27,547 nucleotides of DNA from a virus (IMGVR_UViG_3300030118_001389:1-27547); one strand, 5' to 3'; counted from the stretch's first letter, positions 17,770 through 24,032 are shown. Notes: generated from the sequence alone by a model not told the origin. Program-made: numbers and translations.

Positions 17770-17988
17770 TTATGCTCCTAAAAGTGTTTTTCTTTTTGTA
17801 TCTGCTTCGCTTTCATCTCCACGCATACTTGTAAGTATAGTGTCAGTATAACCAGAAGATTTTTTTTTGATTTTTTCAAGAATATCTTTCTTTGTATCAG
17901 TTGGTAAATCTTCTGTAATAGCAACAGGTGGTGTTGGTGGCGTAGGCATTACGGGCATTTGTGGTGGTTTAGGTCTTAAAAATCCCAT
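17770..17988 (-). CDS. Small proline-rich protein ending KRKTLLGA
   Basis: This 72-aa protein starts with a proline-rich stretch (PKPPQMPVMPTPPTPP, residues 7-22), continues with a charged helix, and ends DTKRKTLLGA. The (T)KRKTLLG ending is a pattern I recall from small proteins encoded between terminase and portal genes of podophages. No function is known. It is encoded 3 bases after the terminase gene and immediately before the polyasparagine protein. Confidence 0.75.
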   Translation of the reverse strand: MGFLRPKPPQMPVMPTPPTPPVAITEDLPTDTKKDILEKIKKKSSGYTDTILTSMRGDESEADTKRKTLLGA

Positions 17989-17991
17989 ATG

Positions 17992-19284
17992 TTACATCCT
18001 TTCTCCAAGTGGGTTGTAGTTTGTTCCAGTTGCAAACTTTTGTAGCTTTTGTGTTTGACTAAAATCTAGTTCTTGTATTGCAACGGCGCAAGTTCTCCAA
18101 GCATCAGCATAATGACTACTATGGTCATGTACTGGCTTAGAAAAAATTCTTTGTTTATCTATCCATTTTCTATGATACCACTTCATAGCATCTAAAAATG
18201 GCTTACATTTTTGTCTATCAATATAAGTTTTTGCTAATAAAATCTGTCCAGCGTGAATACCATCTTCTAATGACAACTTTGGACAAACTTTTATTGGCGA
18301 CATACCCATAGAATAAGCGTATTCTTTTCTACTATGACCAGTAGATAGCTCTCTTTGTTCTATGTCATGCGGAAAGACATAGTTACGGATATTATATTCT
18401 GTTTTTCGTATATAATCGGCGTAGTAGTCAAGACTTTTATTACTATCTGCGTAACAATTTATTAAAATTAATGCACGCCCTATCTGTTGTGTAAATAAAA
18501 TAACAGTCTTATCGCTTATTCCTAAATCAAAATAGCAATCAACAGGATAACCTGGATCATATGGAAAGTTAGATATTTGATTTTCTGTTTCCATTTTCTG
18601 AATTATTTTTCCGTAGATAGATCCAGAAATATTTGCTGTCCAGGAACACTCAAACTCTTGTGCATACTGATCCTCTGTCATCAGTTTTTTTGCTGATAAC
18701 AATTCTTCTTCTGCAACTAATCCTGTTTCACTTGCCTTGAATACACAAGTGAACCAATCGGGCAACGATTTTGCTTCTTCATAAAGGTCATAAAAATTAT
18801 TTCCCATGCCAGCGGGAGTCCCGATAAAGGTACATGACCCGAGCCGATCTGCAATCGCTGGTCTTATGATTTCTGCAAACATTCTTGCATCCATCTGTGC
18901 ATATTCATCACAGACTACCTGGTCAAAAAATTGTCCACGACTGGCATCTGGATTTTCTGCTCCGAACAAGGTAATTCTTGCACCATTAGGAAAGTCTGCT
19001 CGAAGTTCTGTTTCGTTAAACTTCATGCCAGGTATAACTCTAGAAAATTCTTTTAGGTAATCCCAACCAATCAACTTACTTTGTACTCTTGTAGGACTAA
19101 AAAAAGCACCTCTAAAGTTTTTTTTACCACTCGTTAAGGCAAGTTTAATTAAATGATTAATGGCCCAAACGGTTTTTCCAGCTCGCCTGTGCATTACGAT
19201 TACTGAAAATCTGTATTTAGTTAGCTTTTCATGTAACATACGCTGTTGTGGTCTAGGCGTATAAGGTATTTTTACAATCTTCAA
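17992..19284 (-). CDS. Terminase large subunit
   Basis: This 430-aa protein is the DNA-packaging motor. Walker A is HRRAGKT (residues 32-38), Walker B is VVCDE (123-127), and a coupling motif FIGTPAG follows near 155-160. The nuclease domain has the metal-binding YFDLGISDKT (Asp near 240) and the final SHYADAWR (Asp near 395). The frame begins at TTG (19284), overlapping the upstream stop as TTGA with GGAG 10 bases before. The next ATG (residue 16) would still keep Walker A but drop the conserved IPYTPRPQQ opening, so I keep TTG. It is shorter than T7 gp19 (586 aa) but complete in motifs. Confidence 0.95.
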   Translation of the reverse strand: MKIVKIPYTPRPQQRMLHEKLTKYRFSVIVMHRRAGKTVWAINHLIKLALTSGKKNFRGAFFSPTRVQSKLIGWDYLKEFSRVIPGMKFNETELRADFPNGARITLFGAENPDASRGQFFDQVVCDEYAQMDARMFAEIIRPAIADRLGSCTFIGTPAGMGNNFYDLYEEAKSLPDWFTCVFKASETGLVAEEELLSAKKLMTEDQYAQEFECSWTANISGSIYGKIIQKMETENQISNFPYDPGYPVDCYFDLGISDKTVILFTQQIGRALILINCYADSNKSLDYYADYIRKTEYNIRNYVFPHDIEQRELSTGHSRKEYAYSMGMSPIKVCPKLSLEDGIHAGQILLAKTYIDRQKCKPFLDAMKWYHRKWIDKQRIFSKPVHDHSSHYADAWRTCAVAIQELDFSQTQKLQKFATGTNYNPLGERM

Positions 19285-19469
19285 TGTTCTGTTTCTCCAA
19301 TATTTTTTGGACTTATCAGTTTTAAATCAAGGGCAGCTACTATGAACCTTGCAAAACTAAAAGCATCCTCATGGTTATCAAAAGAATCTATTTCAATTAT
19401 TACTTTGTTTTTCTTTTCATCAACCAAAACCATGGCTGTGTGTTCGTAAGTGTCTTTTTCTCGGGTCAT
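19281..19469 (-). CDS. 62-aa protein of unknown function upstream of terminase
   Basis: An unrecognised acidic protein with a probable beta-hairpin (HTAMVLVDEKKNKVIIEI) followed by a helix containing FSFARFIVAAL. I chose the ATG at 19469, which has AGGA 9 bases upstream, over a GTG at 19487. It overlaps the terminase start by 4 bases and so is probably translated with it. Its place suggests a packaging role, but this is only positional. Confidence 0.65.
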   Translation of the reverse strand: MTREKDTYEHTAMVLVDEKKNKVIIEIDSFDNHEDAFSFARFIVAALDLKLISPKNIGETEH

Positions 19470-19553
19470 AATATACAATCCTGGCACTACAAAATGGTCG
19501 ATATACGCAAATGATATATGCCAAAATATATATTTATAATCCTATTTATAAAA

Positions 19554-19578
19554 TTGTACTGATATAAGAACAGTACAA
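19554..19578. repeat. 8-bp inverted repeat in the terminase small/62-aa gene gap
   Basis: TTGTACTG and CAGTACAA form a perfect 8-bp stem with a 9-base loop in the 124-base gap (19470-19593) between the 62-aa gene and the small terminase gene. The minus strand lacks a T-tract right after it, so it is a poor terminator. It may be an operator, an mRNA processing hairpin or a terminase recognition site. Confidence 0.5.
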
Positions 19579-19593
19579 CCAGGATTATTTTAC

Positions 19594-20058
19594 CTAATTT
19601 ATTTTAGTTTTGTTATGCTCTTTGTTATGTTTTATATTTTCAATATCGTCCGTACTTGATAATGTGCGGGCGTGGTCGTTGGCTTTGTGTTCCGAATAGC
19701 CATCATCCCACACAATTTTTATTTGTGGCTCTCCAATATTCTCCTGGACAATCTTGTCATTAAATACTGTTACCAGCTTAGAAGCCATCCACCGGGCATG
19801 GTGTAACTTTTCCCTGGCCCATTGAACCTGTTGCGGTTCTATATCTGACTCTAATAAATCTTGCATTTTATCAAGCCAGGTCATAGCGCCAACTCGTCTA
19901 TTTTCTAAAACTTCTTGTTTAAGTTTTGGATCTTCATTCATCCAGGCATAAACTGTGCTAACATTTGGCATATCTTTGGGCCTGCAAATGCTAGTTAATG
20001 AATGGCCCAGCTGTAGCTTTTCGTTTATTTTTTTTAATATATTCTGCGATTTCTTCAT
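19594..20058 (-). CDS. Terminase small subunit-like protein
   Basis: This 154-aa protein has the N-terminal helix-turn-helix pattern of terminase small subunits: ILKKINEKLQLGHSLTSICR followed by PKDMPNVSTVYAWMNEDPKL (residues 7-46), then a helical region with WLDKMQDLLE and QWAREKLHHARWMASKL typical of the oligomerisation part. A charged tail (from about 115) ends the protein. It recognises the phage genome and loads it on the large subunit. It overlaps the preceding gene by 68 bases, unusually long for this genome. No Shine-Dalgarno is evident, so translation may be coupled. Confidence 0.85.
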   Translation of the reverse strand: MKKSQNILKKINEKLQLGHSLTSICRPKDMPNVSTVYAWMNEDPKLKQEVLENRRVGAMTWLDKMQDLLESDIEPQQVQWAREKLHHARWMASKLVTVFNDKIVQENIGEPQIKIVWDDGYSEHKANDHARTLSSTDDIENIKHNKEHNKTKIN

Positions 20059-20257
20059 AAGATTTATTTTTAAATTGTTTTAGTTTTTTTAAAGATATTA
20101 TTTTACCTATAAAAGTTCTTGGCCCTGTACTTTCGCCACCATGCAGCCGACATATGTAACTTCCTTTTTTTGTTAATATTCCTTTTGCCTGGCATTGTTG
20201 CCCGTCATATTTTCGTCTTGCCTGGCATTGTATCTTTTTTTTTGGTCGTCCTACCAT
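19991..20257 (-). CDS. HGGxSTG-motif protein
   Basis: This 88-aa basic protein has three cysteines and a histidine in order (QCQARR, QCQAKG, YICRLHGG) followed by LHGGESTGPRT, the signature of HGGxSTG-domain proteins found in many proteobacterial genomes and phages. The Cys/His spacing suggests a small zinc-binding fold. The two CQA repeats are encoded by a direct repeat TGCCTGGCATTGT. It is the first gene of the late operon, immediately downstream of the bidirectional promoter region and overlapping the small terminase gene. A DNA-binding or packaging role is a guess from position. Confidence 0.8.
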   Translation of the reverse strand: MVGRPKKKIQCQARRKYDGQQCQAKGILTKKGSYICRLHGGESTGPRTFIGKIISLKKLKQFKNKSYEEIAEYIKKNKRKATAGPFIN

Positions 20258-20280
20258 TTTTTTATTAATTTATATTTGAT

Positions 20281-20320
20281 TGTATAATACATTAGTATAT
20301 ATAATATATTATATTATACA
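20281..20320. promoter_or_regulatory. Divergent promoter region between late operon and small-gene cassette
   Basis: An almost pure A/T 74-base gap holds a perfect -10 TATAAT on the plus strand (20283-20288) and a second on the minus strand (20318-20313), within an inverted repeat TGTATAAT...ATTATACA. The plus-strand box would serve the cassette starting at 20332, whose first gene has AGGAG at 20322-20326; the minus-strand box would serve the packaging and late genes. No good -35 boxes are visible, so an activator may be needed. Confidence 0.6.
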
Positions 20321-20331
20321 TAGGAGTATAT

Positions 20332-20505
20332 ATGACAAATATTGAAAAACTAAAAGAGCTGGAAAAAATTGATTATAATTTATCAATTTACATTAGAAAA
20401 CATAAAGATGTTTTAATGTCTGTTCCAGGTGCTACAGAAAATTCTGTAGCTGATTTAATTATTAATCGCATTGGTGCGATTATTAATAATGGTGATAACA
20501 AATGA
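20332..20505 (+). CDS. 57-aa unknown protein, first gene of small-gene cassette
   Basis: ATG preceded by AGGAG with a 5-base gap opens a 57-codon frame (MTNIEKLKELEKIDYNL...). It is a short, probably helical, mixed-charge protein without recognisable motifs. Its stop overlaps the next start (ATGA). As the gene nearest to the promoter it would be the most expressed of the cassette. Function unknown. Confidence 0.7.
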   Translation: MTNIEKLKELEKIDYNLSIYIRKHKDVLMSVPGATENSVADLIINRIGAIINNGDNK

Positions 20506-20696
20506 ATATCACTATTATCGATTTATACGGCAAAACAATGAAAGGTTTAGGCAAATCATTGAGAGGTCGTAGAATTTTCATTAATGGTAAAAAACTTCCA
20601 AAAAATGCGGGTAGTTGTTACCCTCGTCATTGGTCAGAGTCTTTTACTGTTAGCGTTGCAATAAATCATTTTAAGAAAGGAGCATATTTAAAATGA
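20502..20696 (+). CDS. 64-aa basic unknown protein
   Basis: The protein has an N-terminal strand (MNITIIDLYG), a Lys/Arg-rich stretch (KGLGKSLRGRRIFINGKKLP) and a single Cys near SCYPRHW. It overlaps both neighbours by ATGA, so it is clearly part of a coupled operon. The basic charge would suit nucleic-acid binding, but no family is recognised. Confidence 0.65.
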   Translation: MNITIIDLYGKTMKGLGKSLRGRRIFINGKKLPKNAGSCYPRHWSESFTVSVAINHFKKGAYLK

Positions 20697-21247
20697 AATA
20701 CATTTATAATAAGGACAGCTTTGATAATGCTGTTGAAGTTGACGATTATCCTTGGGGTTTTAAATTAAGAACTAAACGCCGTTATTGGATAGAAACAGTT
20801 AAAAACAGAGGAGATCGCTTTTGCTATGCTACTCTCAATCCTAAAAATAATAAATGGTGCAAACCGAAAAAAAGCACATATTCAACTATTGCCGTTTTAG
20901 GATTTAACGAAAATAATCATATTGTAACTGATGGCCTTGGACTTTGGGAAACTGACAAAGACATAGCCGAATTTAAAAACAGAATTGATTATGACCAATT
21001 AAAAGAACTTCAAAAAATGAAGTTGTGCGAAAAGTCATCAATTAATCATGTTATGAAATCAGTTAAATTTAAAATTAAATCAACTGGAACTTATAACCTA
21101 AGTGATCCAGCAGATTTACAAAGATTAAGAGAAGATAACAAAGAGAGAGAACAGAAAAAATTAGAGGAAAAAAAGACTCTTAAAAAAATTAATTCTGCAA
21201 TCAATCATACTTATCATTCTTGCTTAATTAAAAACGGGTTGAAATAA
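20693..21247 (+). CDS. 184-aa unknown phage protein (RTKRRYWIE family)
   Basis: The first half is aromatic and basic (YPWGFKLRTKRRYWIETV, residues 19-36, then RFCYATLNPKNNKWCKPKKSTYS), and I recall this block from uncharacterised early proteins of several phages. The second half, from about 115, is a charged helical tail with a probable coiled coil (REDNKEREQKKLEEKKTLKK). It contains five Cys without an evident zinc pattern. It is the largest gene of the cassette and overlaps both neighbours. Function unknown; interaction with a host factor or nucleic acid would fit. Confidence 0.7.
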   Translation: MKYIYNKDSFDNAVEVDDYPWGFKLRTKRRYWIETVKNRGDRFCYATLNPKNNKWCKPKKSTYSTIAVLGFNENNHIVTDGLGLWETDKDIAEFKNRIDYDQLKELQKMKLCEKSSINHVMKSVKFKIKSTGTYNLSDPADLQRLREDNKEREQKKLEEKKTLKKINSAINHTYHSCLIKNGLK

Positions 21248-21372
21248 TGCTTAAATTTATAGATCTTATTATCGAAGATATAAAAAAAGCAGATAGTGAG
21301 CAAAGGGTTTTGCTAATCCTTTGTTCAATCCAATTAATAGCATTAATCATTATTTTACCATTATTAAGATGA
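21247..21372 (+). CDS. 41-aa single-pass membrane peptide
   Basis: Starting by TAATG overlap with the previous stop, this 41-codon frame encodes a charged amphipathic N-terminus (MLKFIDLIIEDIKKADSEQR) followed by a 20-residue hydrophobic helix (VLLILCSIQLIALIIILPLL) and a final Arg. It would sit in the inner membrane with a cytoplasmic N-terminus. Small membrane peptides of this type in phage cassettes act in superinfection exclusion or as holin-like or antiholin proteins, but nothing here decides between them. The next gene overlaps it by ATGA. Confidence 0.65.
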   Translation: MLKFIDLIIEDIKKADSEQRVLLILCSIQLIALIIILPLLR

Positions 21373-21575
21373 TAAAAAAACTTACAGCTGTTGAAGTTGG
21401 AACTGTCAACAAAGGCCACAAAAAAACATCATCCTGGGCAATTTCTGCCCAGGTACAAATTAAAGCTAGAAAAAGATTTCATTGGCACGACAAAACCAGG
21501 TTATACTTTAGCACTTCTAAAGCTGATGCCATCAAACTTTTTCGTAAAGAATTTAAACTGAAACAAGGAGCTTAA
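21369..21575 (+). CDS. 68-aa basic unknown protein
   Basis: I place the start at the ATG that overlaps the previous stop (ATGA), not at the upstream in-frame ATG at 21321 that lies inside the 41-aa gene. The protein is basic, with beta-rich SWAISAQVQIKARKRFHWHDKTRLYFS and a C-terminal helix KADAIKLFRKEFKL. It resembles no family I can name. It ends one base before the next start, with AAGGAGC between. Confidence 0.65.
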   Translation: MIKKLTAVEVGTVNKGHKKTSSWAISAQVQIKARKRFHWHDKTRLYFSTSKADAIKLFRKEFKLKQGA

Positions 21576-21576
21576 A

Positions 21577-21804
21577 ATGACTAACTTTGAAAATAGTACA
21601 GTTTTTACTTCAAATGATGGTAGAAACATAACAATAAAATGCAAGGAAACAAACATACAAATTCGTTTAGATGTTTATGCAATTTTAGACTTTATAAGAA
21701 ATAAAAGTATAAATATAAATTATTCAGAAGTATTAAACAGGCCAAAAAAATGGGGTTATCATCGTTTAACATTTGATGAAACAACTACATTTTTAAGAAA
21801 ATAA
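21577..21804 (+). CDS. 75-aa unknown protein, last of small-gene cassette
   Basis: The start has AAGGAG 6 bases upstream. The protein (MTNFENSTVFTSNDGRN...) looks like beta strands followed by a helix (DVYAILDFIRNK) and a basic C-terminus. No motif is recognised. It is followed after 16 bases by the strong terminator that ends the cassette. Confidence 0.65.
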   Translation: MTNFENSTVFTSNDGRNITIKCKETNIQIRLDVYAILDFIRNKSININYSEVLNRPKKWGYHRLTFDETTTFLRK

Positions 21805-21820
21805 ATAACTTACGATAATT

Positions 21821-21856
21821 AAACCCTCTAATTTTTATTAGGGGGTTTCTTTTTTT
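21821..21856 (+). terminator. Rho-independent terminator of the small-gene cassette
   Basis: The 12-bp stem AAACCCTCTAAT/ATTAGGGGGTTT (one G-U pair) with a TTTT loop is followed by C and seven T. It closes the cassette of six genes and insulates it from the regulatory gene downstream. Confidence 0.93.
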
Positions 21857-21880
21857 CTTACTATCATATATTAGTATATT

Positions 21881-22084
21881 ATGACATCCAGGCAATTAAA
21901 ATTATTTTTAACTAAACACAAGATGACCCAGGGCGATCTATCTAAATTGTTATGGGACTCAGCAACAACAAACGATAGAAATATTATTTCACGCTGGGTT
22001 AATGGTGCTACAAACCCGCCTAGATATTTACATAAATTTTTACTAATTTGTGAGAAACACAACGAACTAAAAAAATCCGACTAA
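21881..22084 (+). CDS. Small HTH transcriptional regulator (Cro/CI-type)
   Basis: This 67-aa protein is a single helix-turn-helix domain: SRQLKLFLTKHKMTQGDLSKLL, then a recognition region NDRNIISRWVNGATNPP and a last helix YLHKFLLICEKH. The pattern 'TQGDLSKLL...RWVNGxxxPP' is that of XRE-family regulators. The ATG follows directly on an A/T-rich element ATATTAGTATATT with no Shine-Dalgarno, so the mRNA may be leaderless. The same ATTAGTATAT 10-mer occurs at 20291-20300 and 24053-24062. It is a lone gene, convergent with the minus-strand operon end. It may regulate either the cassette or the late promoter. Confidence 0.8.
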   Translation: MTSRQLKLFLTKHKMTQGDLSKLLWDSATTNDRNIISRWVNGATNPPRYLHKFLLICEKHNELKKSD

Positions 22085-22097
22085 ATTCGTTATTATA

Positions 22098-22532
22098 TCA
22101 TTTTCTTATCACAATTTTGTCAATCATGTCATTAATTTTTTTATGGCCCTGGTACAACTCCAACCATAAACGAATGTAAGCAATTTCTTCTTCAAAAATA
22201 ACTTTAACTTTTCTTCTATCTTTACCGACAAAACGGCCAATCTGTGAATATGGAAATTTTTTAGCACGCAGCCAAATAATTTTTTTTACTTCAAGATCCT
22301 CGACTATCTGACCTAACAAAATACTAGCAATCCACCACCGACTAATATCTTGGCTGCTTGGTCTTATGATGTACTCAATATTATTGTAAGAATATCTATA
22401 CATTTTTTCTTGCCTGGTTTCTTGCCAAGGCATAGTCAATCTTTGTTTTTTAAAAGGAGCTGGGAGTCTTTTATCTGTTACAGCTGCTTCTTCAAATAAT
22501 TTTACAATATCGTCTGAGGTTATTCTAGGCAT
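22098..22532 (-). CDS. DUF6362-like protein with HTH
   Basis: This 144-aa protein has RPSSQDISRWWIASILLGQI (residues 57-76), then KIIWLRAKKFPYSQIGRFVGKDRRKVKVIFEEEIAYIRLWL. The sequence 'PS.qDIsR', followed by 'vW.RA...p+..I....g..R..+......al..I..rL', is the pattern I remember for DUF6362, common in alphaproteobacterial phages. The second block is a probable helix-turn-helix. It is the last gene of the regulation/replication operon and overlaps the previous gene by 13 bases. It probably binds DNA; the role is unknown, possibly late-gene control or packaging regulation. Confidence 0.75.
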   Translation of the reverse strand: MPRITSDDIVKLFEEAAVTDKRLPAPFKKQRLTMPWQETRQEKMYRYSYNNIEYIIRPSSQDISRWWIASILLGQIVEDLEVKKIIWLRAKKFPYSQIGRFVGKDRRKVKVIFEEEIAYIRLWLELYQGHKKINDMIDKIVIRK

Positions 22533-23119
22533 CCTAAGTGTTTGGCAAATTCATCAGCTCTTACTTTATCATCCCAGTTATTACTTCTTTTTAATTCTAA
22601 ATATGCTTCTGACTTAGATATACTATTTGTTTTTACATAAATTCTATGAGCAACATTTTCTGGATCATTATATGCTTTTCTTTTTCCGGATTTATACAAC
22701 TTAACATTAGCATTACTATTAATAGCAACTTGGCTAACTAATTTTTTTACTATGGATTTATTAATGGATTTATTAATGGATTGGTCGGCCATCTCTGACC
22801 CCCTTTTTTGGACACTATTGGCCTGTGTTACGGACAACTTTGTCAACTTATCATAATTAATTTTATAATCTGTAGCTTTACCTGGACTACCTTTTTTTAT
22901 TTTATAAATAAATTCATGTTCTATAAGTTCATTTAAACCTCTACGAACAGATCTAACACTCATGTTTATGTCTAAAGAAATTCTTTTATGGCTTGGAAAC
23001 AATGCTTTGGTTTTACTATTCTCACGATTTAACAACGCATACATTACACATCTAGTGCAATTCTGTAATTTTTGTTTGGACATAACCAGGCCAAGCAAGT
23101 TCCATTTGTCAACTAGCAT
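22520..23119 (-). CDS. Winged-helix replication initiator-like protein
   Basis: Residues 17-70 form a helix-turn-helix of the HTH_36 type: CTRCVMYALLNRENSKTKALFPSHKRISLDINMSVRSVRRGLNELIEHEFI. In many phages this domain forms the N-terminus of replication initiators of the lambda O/replisome-organiser kind. A Ser/Ile/Asn/Lys linker (SINKSINKSI, about residues 113-122) follows and is encoded by 12-bp tandem repeats. The C-terminus is basic with a small domain ending ADEFAKHLGCLE. The first start overlaps the upstream gene by 11 bases; a second Met at residue 13 (MSKQKLQN) is an equally good candidate, since neither has a clear Shine-Dalgarno. No helicase or primase motifs are present, so it probably recruits host replication proteins. 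Confidence 0.7.
   Translation of the reverse strand: MLVDKWNLLGLVMSKQKLQNCTRCVMYALLNRENSKTKALFPSHKRISLDINMSVRSVRRGLNELIEHEFIYKIKKGSPGKATDYKINYDKLTKLSVTQANSVQKRGSEMADQSINKSINKSIVKKLVSQVAINSNANVKLYKSGKRKAYNDPENVAHRIYVKTNSISKSEAYLELKRSNNWDDKVRADEFAKHLGCLE
22752..22782. repeat. 12-bp tandem repeats inside the initiator gene, possible iterons
   Basis: ATGGATTTATTA occurs twice in tandem followed by ATGGATT, 2.6 copies in all. They encode the linker SINKSINKSI of the initiator-like protein. In lambda the replication origin lies within the corresponding linker region of gene O as repeated iterons. The low complexity and A/T content around it would suit strand opening. The count is small, so chance duplication is possible. 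Confidence 0.5.
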
Positions 23120-23528
23120 GACAACAAATACTTTTTATTCTTTTATAAACAGGAGATGTATTTCTTTTTAATAAATTTGTAATAACATAATTGTGTTTCC
23201 TGTTTAATGATCTAGCAATACTAGACTTGTTTTTTGTTACAAATTCATAACATAAATAACAAAAATCTATTCTAGCATTAATTATATCTTGATGTTTTTT
23301 TGGTCCTATTAAATCTTTATATGAAATATTGTGGCCCATACAAACAGCAAAAGCAAAGGCTTGTGATGTTTTGTAAGTGTTAGGATTAATAGTTAATCTT
23401 GGTTCTACTGATGTAACTGGTTTTTCTGTTAATACATTGTTAGACCAATGATGATATTTTCTTGTTGGACTAAAAACTTGTAAAATGTTTTTAATCTCTA
23501 TCACTTCTTTTTCTGTTAATTTAATCAT
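23109..23528 (-). CDS. DnaA domain IV-like DNA-binding protein
   Basis: The C-terminal part of this 139-aa protein (about residues 78-122) has DIINARIDFCYLCYEFVTKNKSSIARSLNRKHNYVITNLLKR. Its layout matches the DNA-binding domain of DnaA: a helix with an alternating pattern, then S-x-x-x-I-A-R-x-L-x-R, then a recognition turn in which H-N-Y-V takes the place of the usual D-H-T-T-V. There is no AAA+ domain, so this is a stand-alone DNA binder. The N-terminal 75 residues are unfamiliar. It is encoded between the zincin gene and the initiator-like gene and overlaps both, so a role in replication origin recognition or competition with host DnaA is plausible. Assignment is by pattern, not alignment. 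Confidence 0.6.
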   Translation of the reverse strand: MIKLTEKEVIEIKNILQVFSPTRKYHHWSNNVLTEKPVTSVEPRLTINPNTYKTSQAFAFAVCMGHNISYKDLIGPKKHQDIINARIDFCYLCYEFVTKNKSSIARSLNRKHNYVITNLLKRNTSPVYKRIKSICCHAS

Positions 23529-23863
23529 AAACAGCTATTGATCCATTTCAACAAATTAGGGTTATCTTTCAAAATACCTGTAAAAGCATGACTAAAACCA
23601 TTGACAACAACTTCTTCTGTGGCTTCTTTCATAAGATGTTGGTTATAAATTACATGGCTTATTTCGTGCATTAACACCAATACGCTGTAAGAATTAGATC
23701 GTTCAGCAATCTCTTTATCTATTAATATTATTTGTTTTGTTTCATCATAGCTTCCCTCATCATTAGCTACATTGACTAATCCATCATAAAGGCGGACAAT
23801 TATGTCCGTAGATCCTACTTTTATTTCAGTTGGTATAGAAATCGTTTGGCGTAACTTGACCAT
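23525..23863 (-). CDS. Small zincin-type metallopeptidase (HExxH)
   Basis: This 112-aa protein carries HEISH at residues 66-70, preceded by a hydrophobic helix (YSVLVLMHEISHVIY), the zinc-binding catalytic motif of zincins. The N-terminus (SIPTEIKVGSTDIIVRL) and IILIDKEIAERSNSY resemble small phage zincins grouped with ImmA/IrrE-type peptidases. A third zinc ligand is likely in the C-terminal helix (Glu82 or Glu83). It shares 38 bases with the upstream Cro-like gene and 4 with the next gene. ImmA in Bacillus ICEBs1 cleaves the element's repressor, so a role in induction of this phage is a reasonable guess. No substrate is proven. Confidence 0.75.
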   Translation of the reverse strand: MVKLRQTISIPTEIKVGSTDIIVRLYDGLVNVANDEGSYDETKQIILIDKEIAERSNSYSVLVLMHEISHVIYNQHLMKEATEEVVVNGFSHAFTGILKDNPNLLKWINSCL

Positions 23864-24032
23864 CAGTATTTTTCCATATTTTTGTCATATTTTTAGGACT
23901 TGGTATTGATTTACCTTGTAACCAACGCTGCACTAACCTGGCTGGATTTGTTGTATCATCAACCTGTAGTTTGGCTGCTATCTTATTTAAAGACTTTAAT
24001 TCCTGTGTTTTAACCCAATCGTTTAGAGTCAT
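23826..24032 (-). CDS. Cro-like small HTH repressor
   Basis: This 68-aa protein, MTLNDWVKTQELKSLNKIAAKL..., has a helix-turn-helix pattern with the recognition part NPARLVQRWLQGKSIPSPKNMTKIW (residues 29-53), the 'RW..G...PSP.NM..I' ending being typical of small XRE/YdaS-like regulators. It is divergent from the CI-like gene across a 116-bp region that holds operator-like repeats, the arrangement of cro and cI. It heads the minus-strand regulation and replication operon. No Shine-Dalgarno is seen; the ATG is next to operator O1. Confidence 0.78.
   Translation of the reverse strand: MTLNDWVKTQELKSLNKIAAKLQVDDTTNPARLVQRWLQGKSIPSPKNMTKIWKNTDGQVTPNDFYTN

Noticed and set aside
20281-20331. A/T palindromes as a replication origin
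   Set aside because: The A/T-rich inverted TATAAT boxes between divergent genes are better explained as promoters; no iterons or DnaA-box clusters were seen there.
21871-22062. Minus-strand open frame opposite the HTH gene at 21881-22084
   Set aside because: The plus-strand frame has a clear HTH pattern; the opposite frame shows no motif and would run through the terminator-flanked start region.
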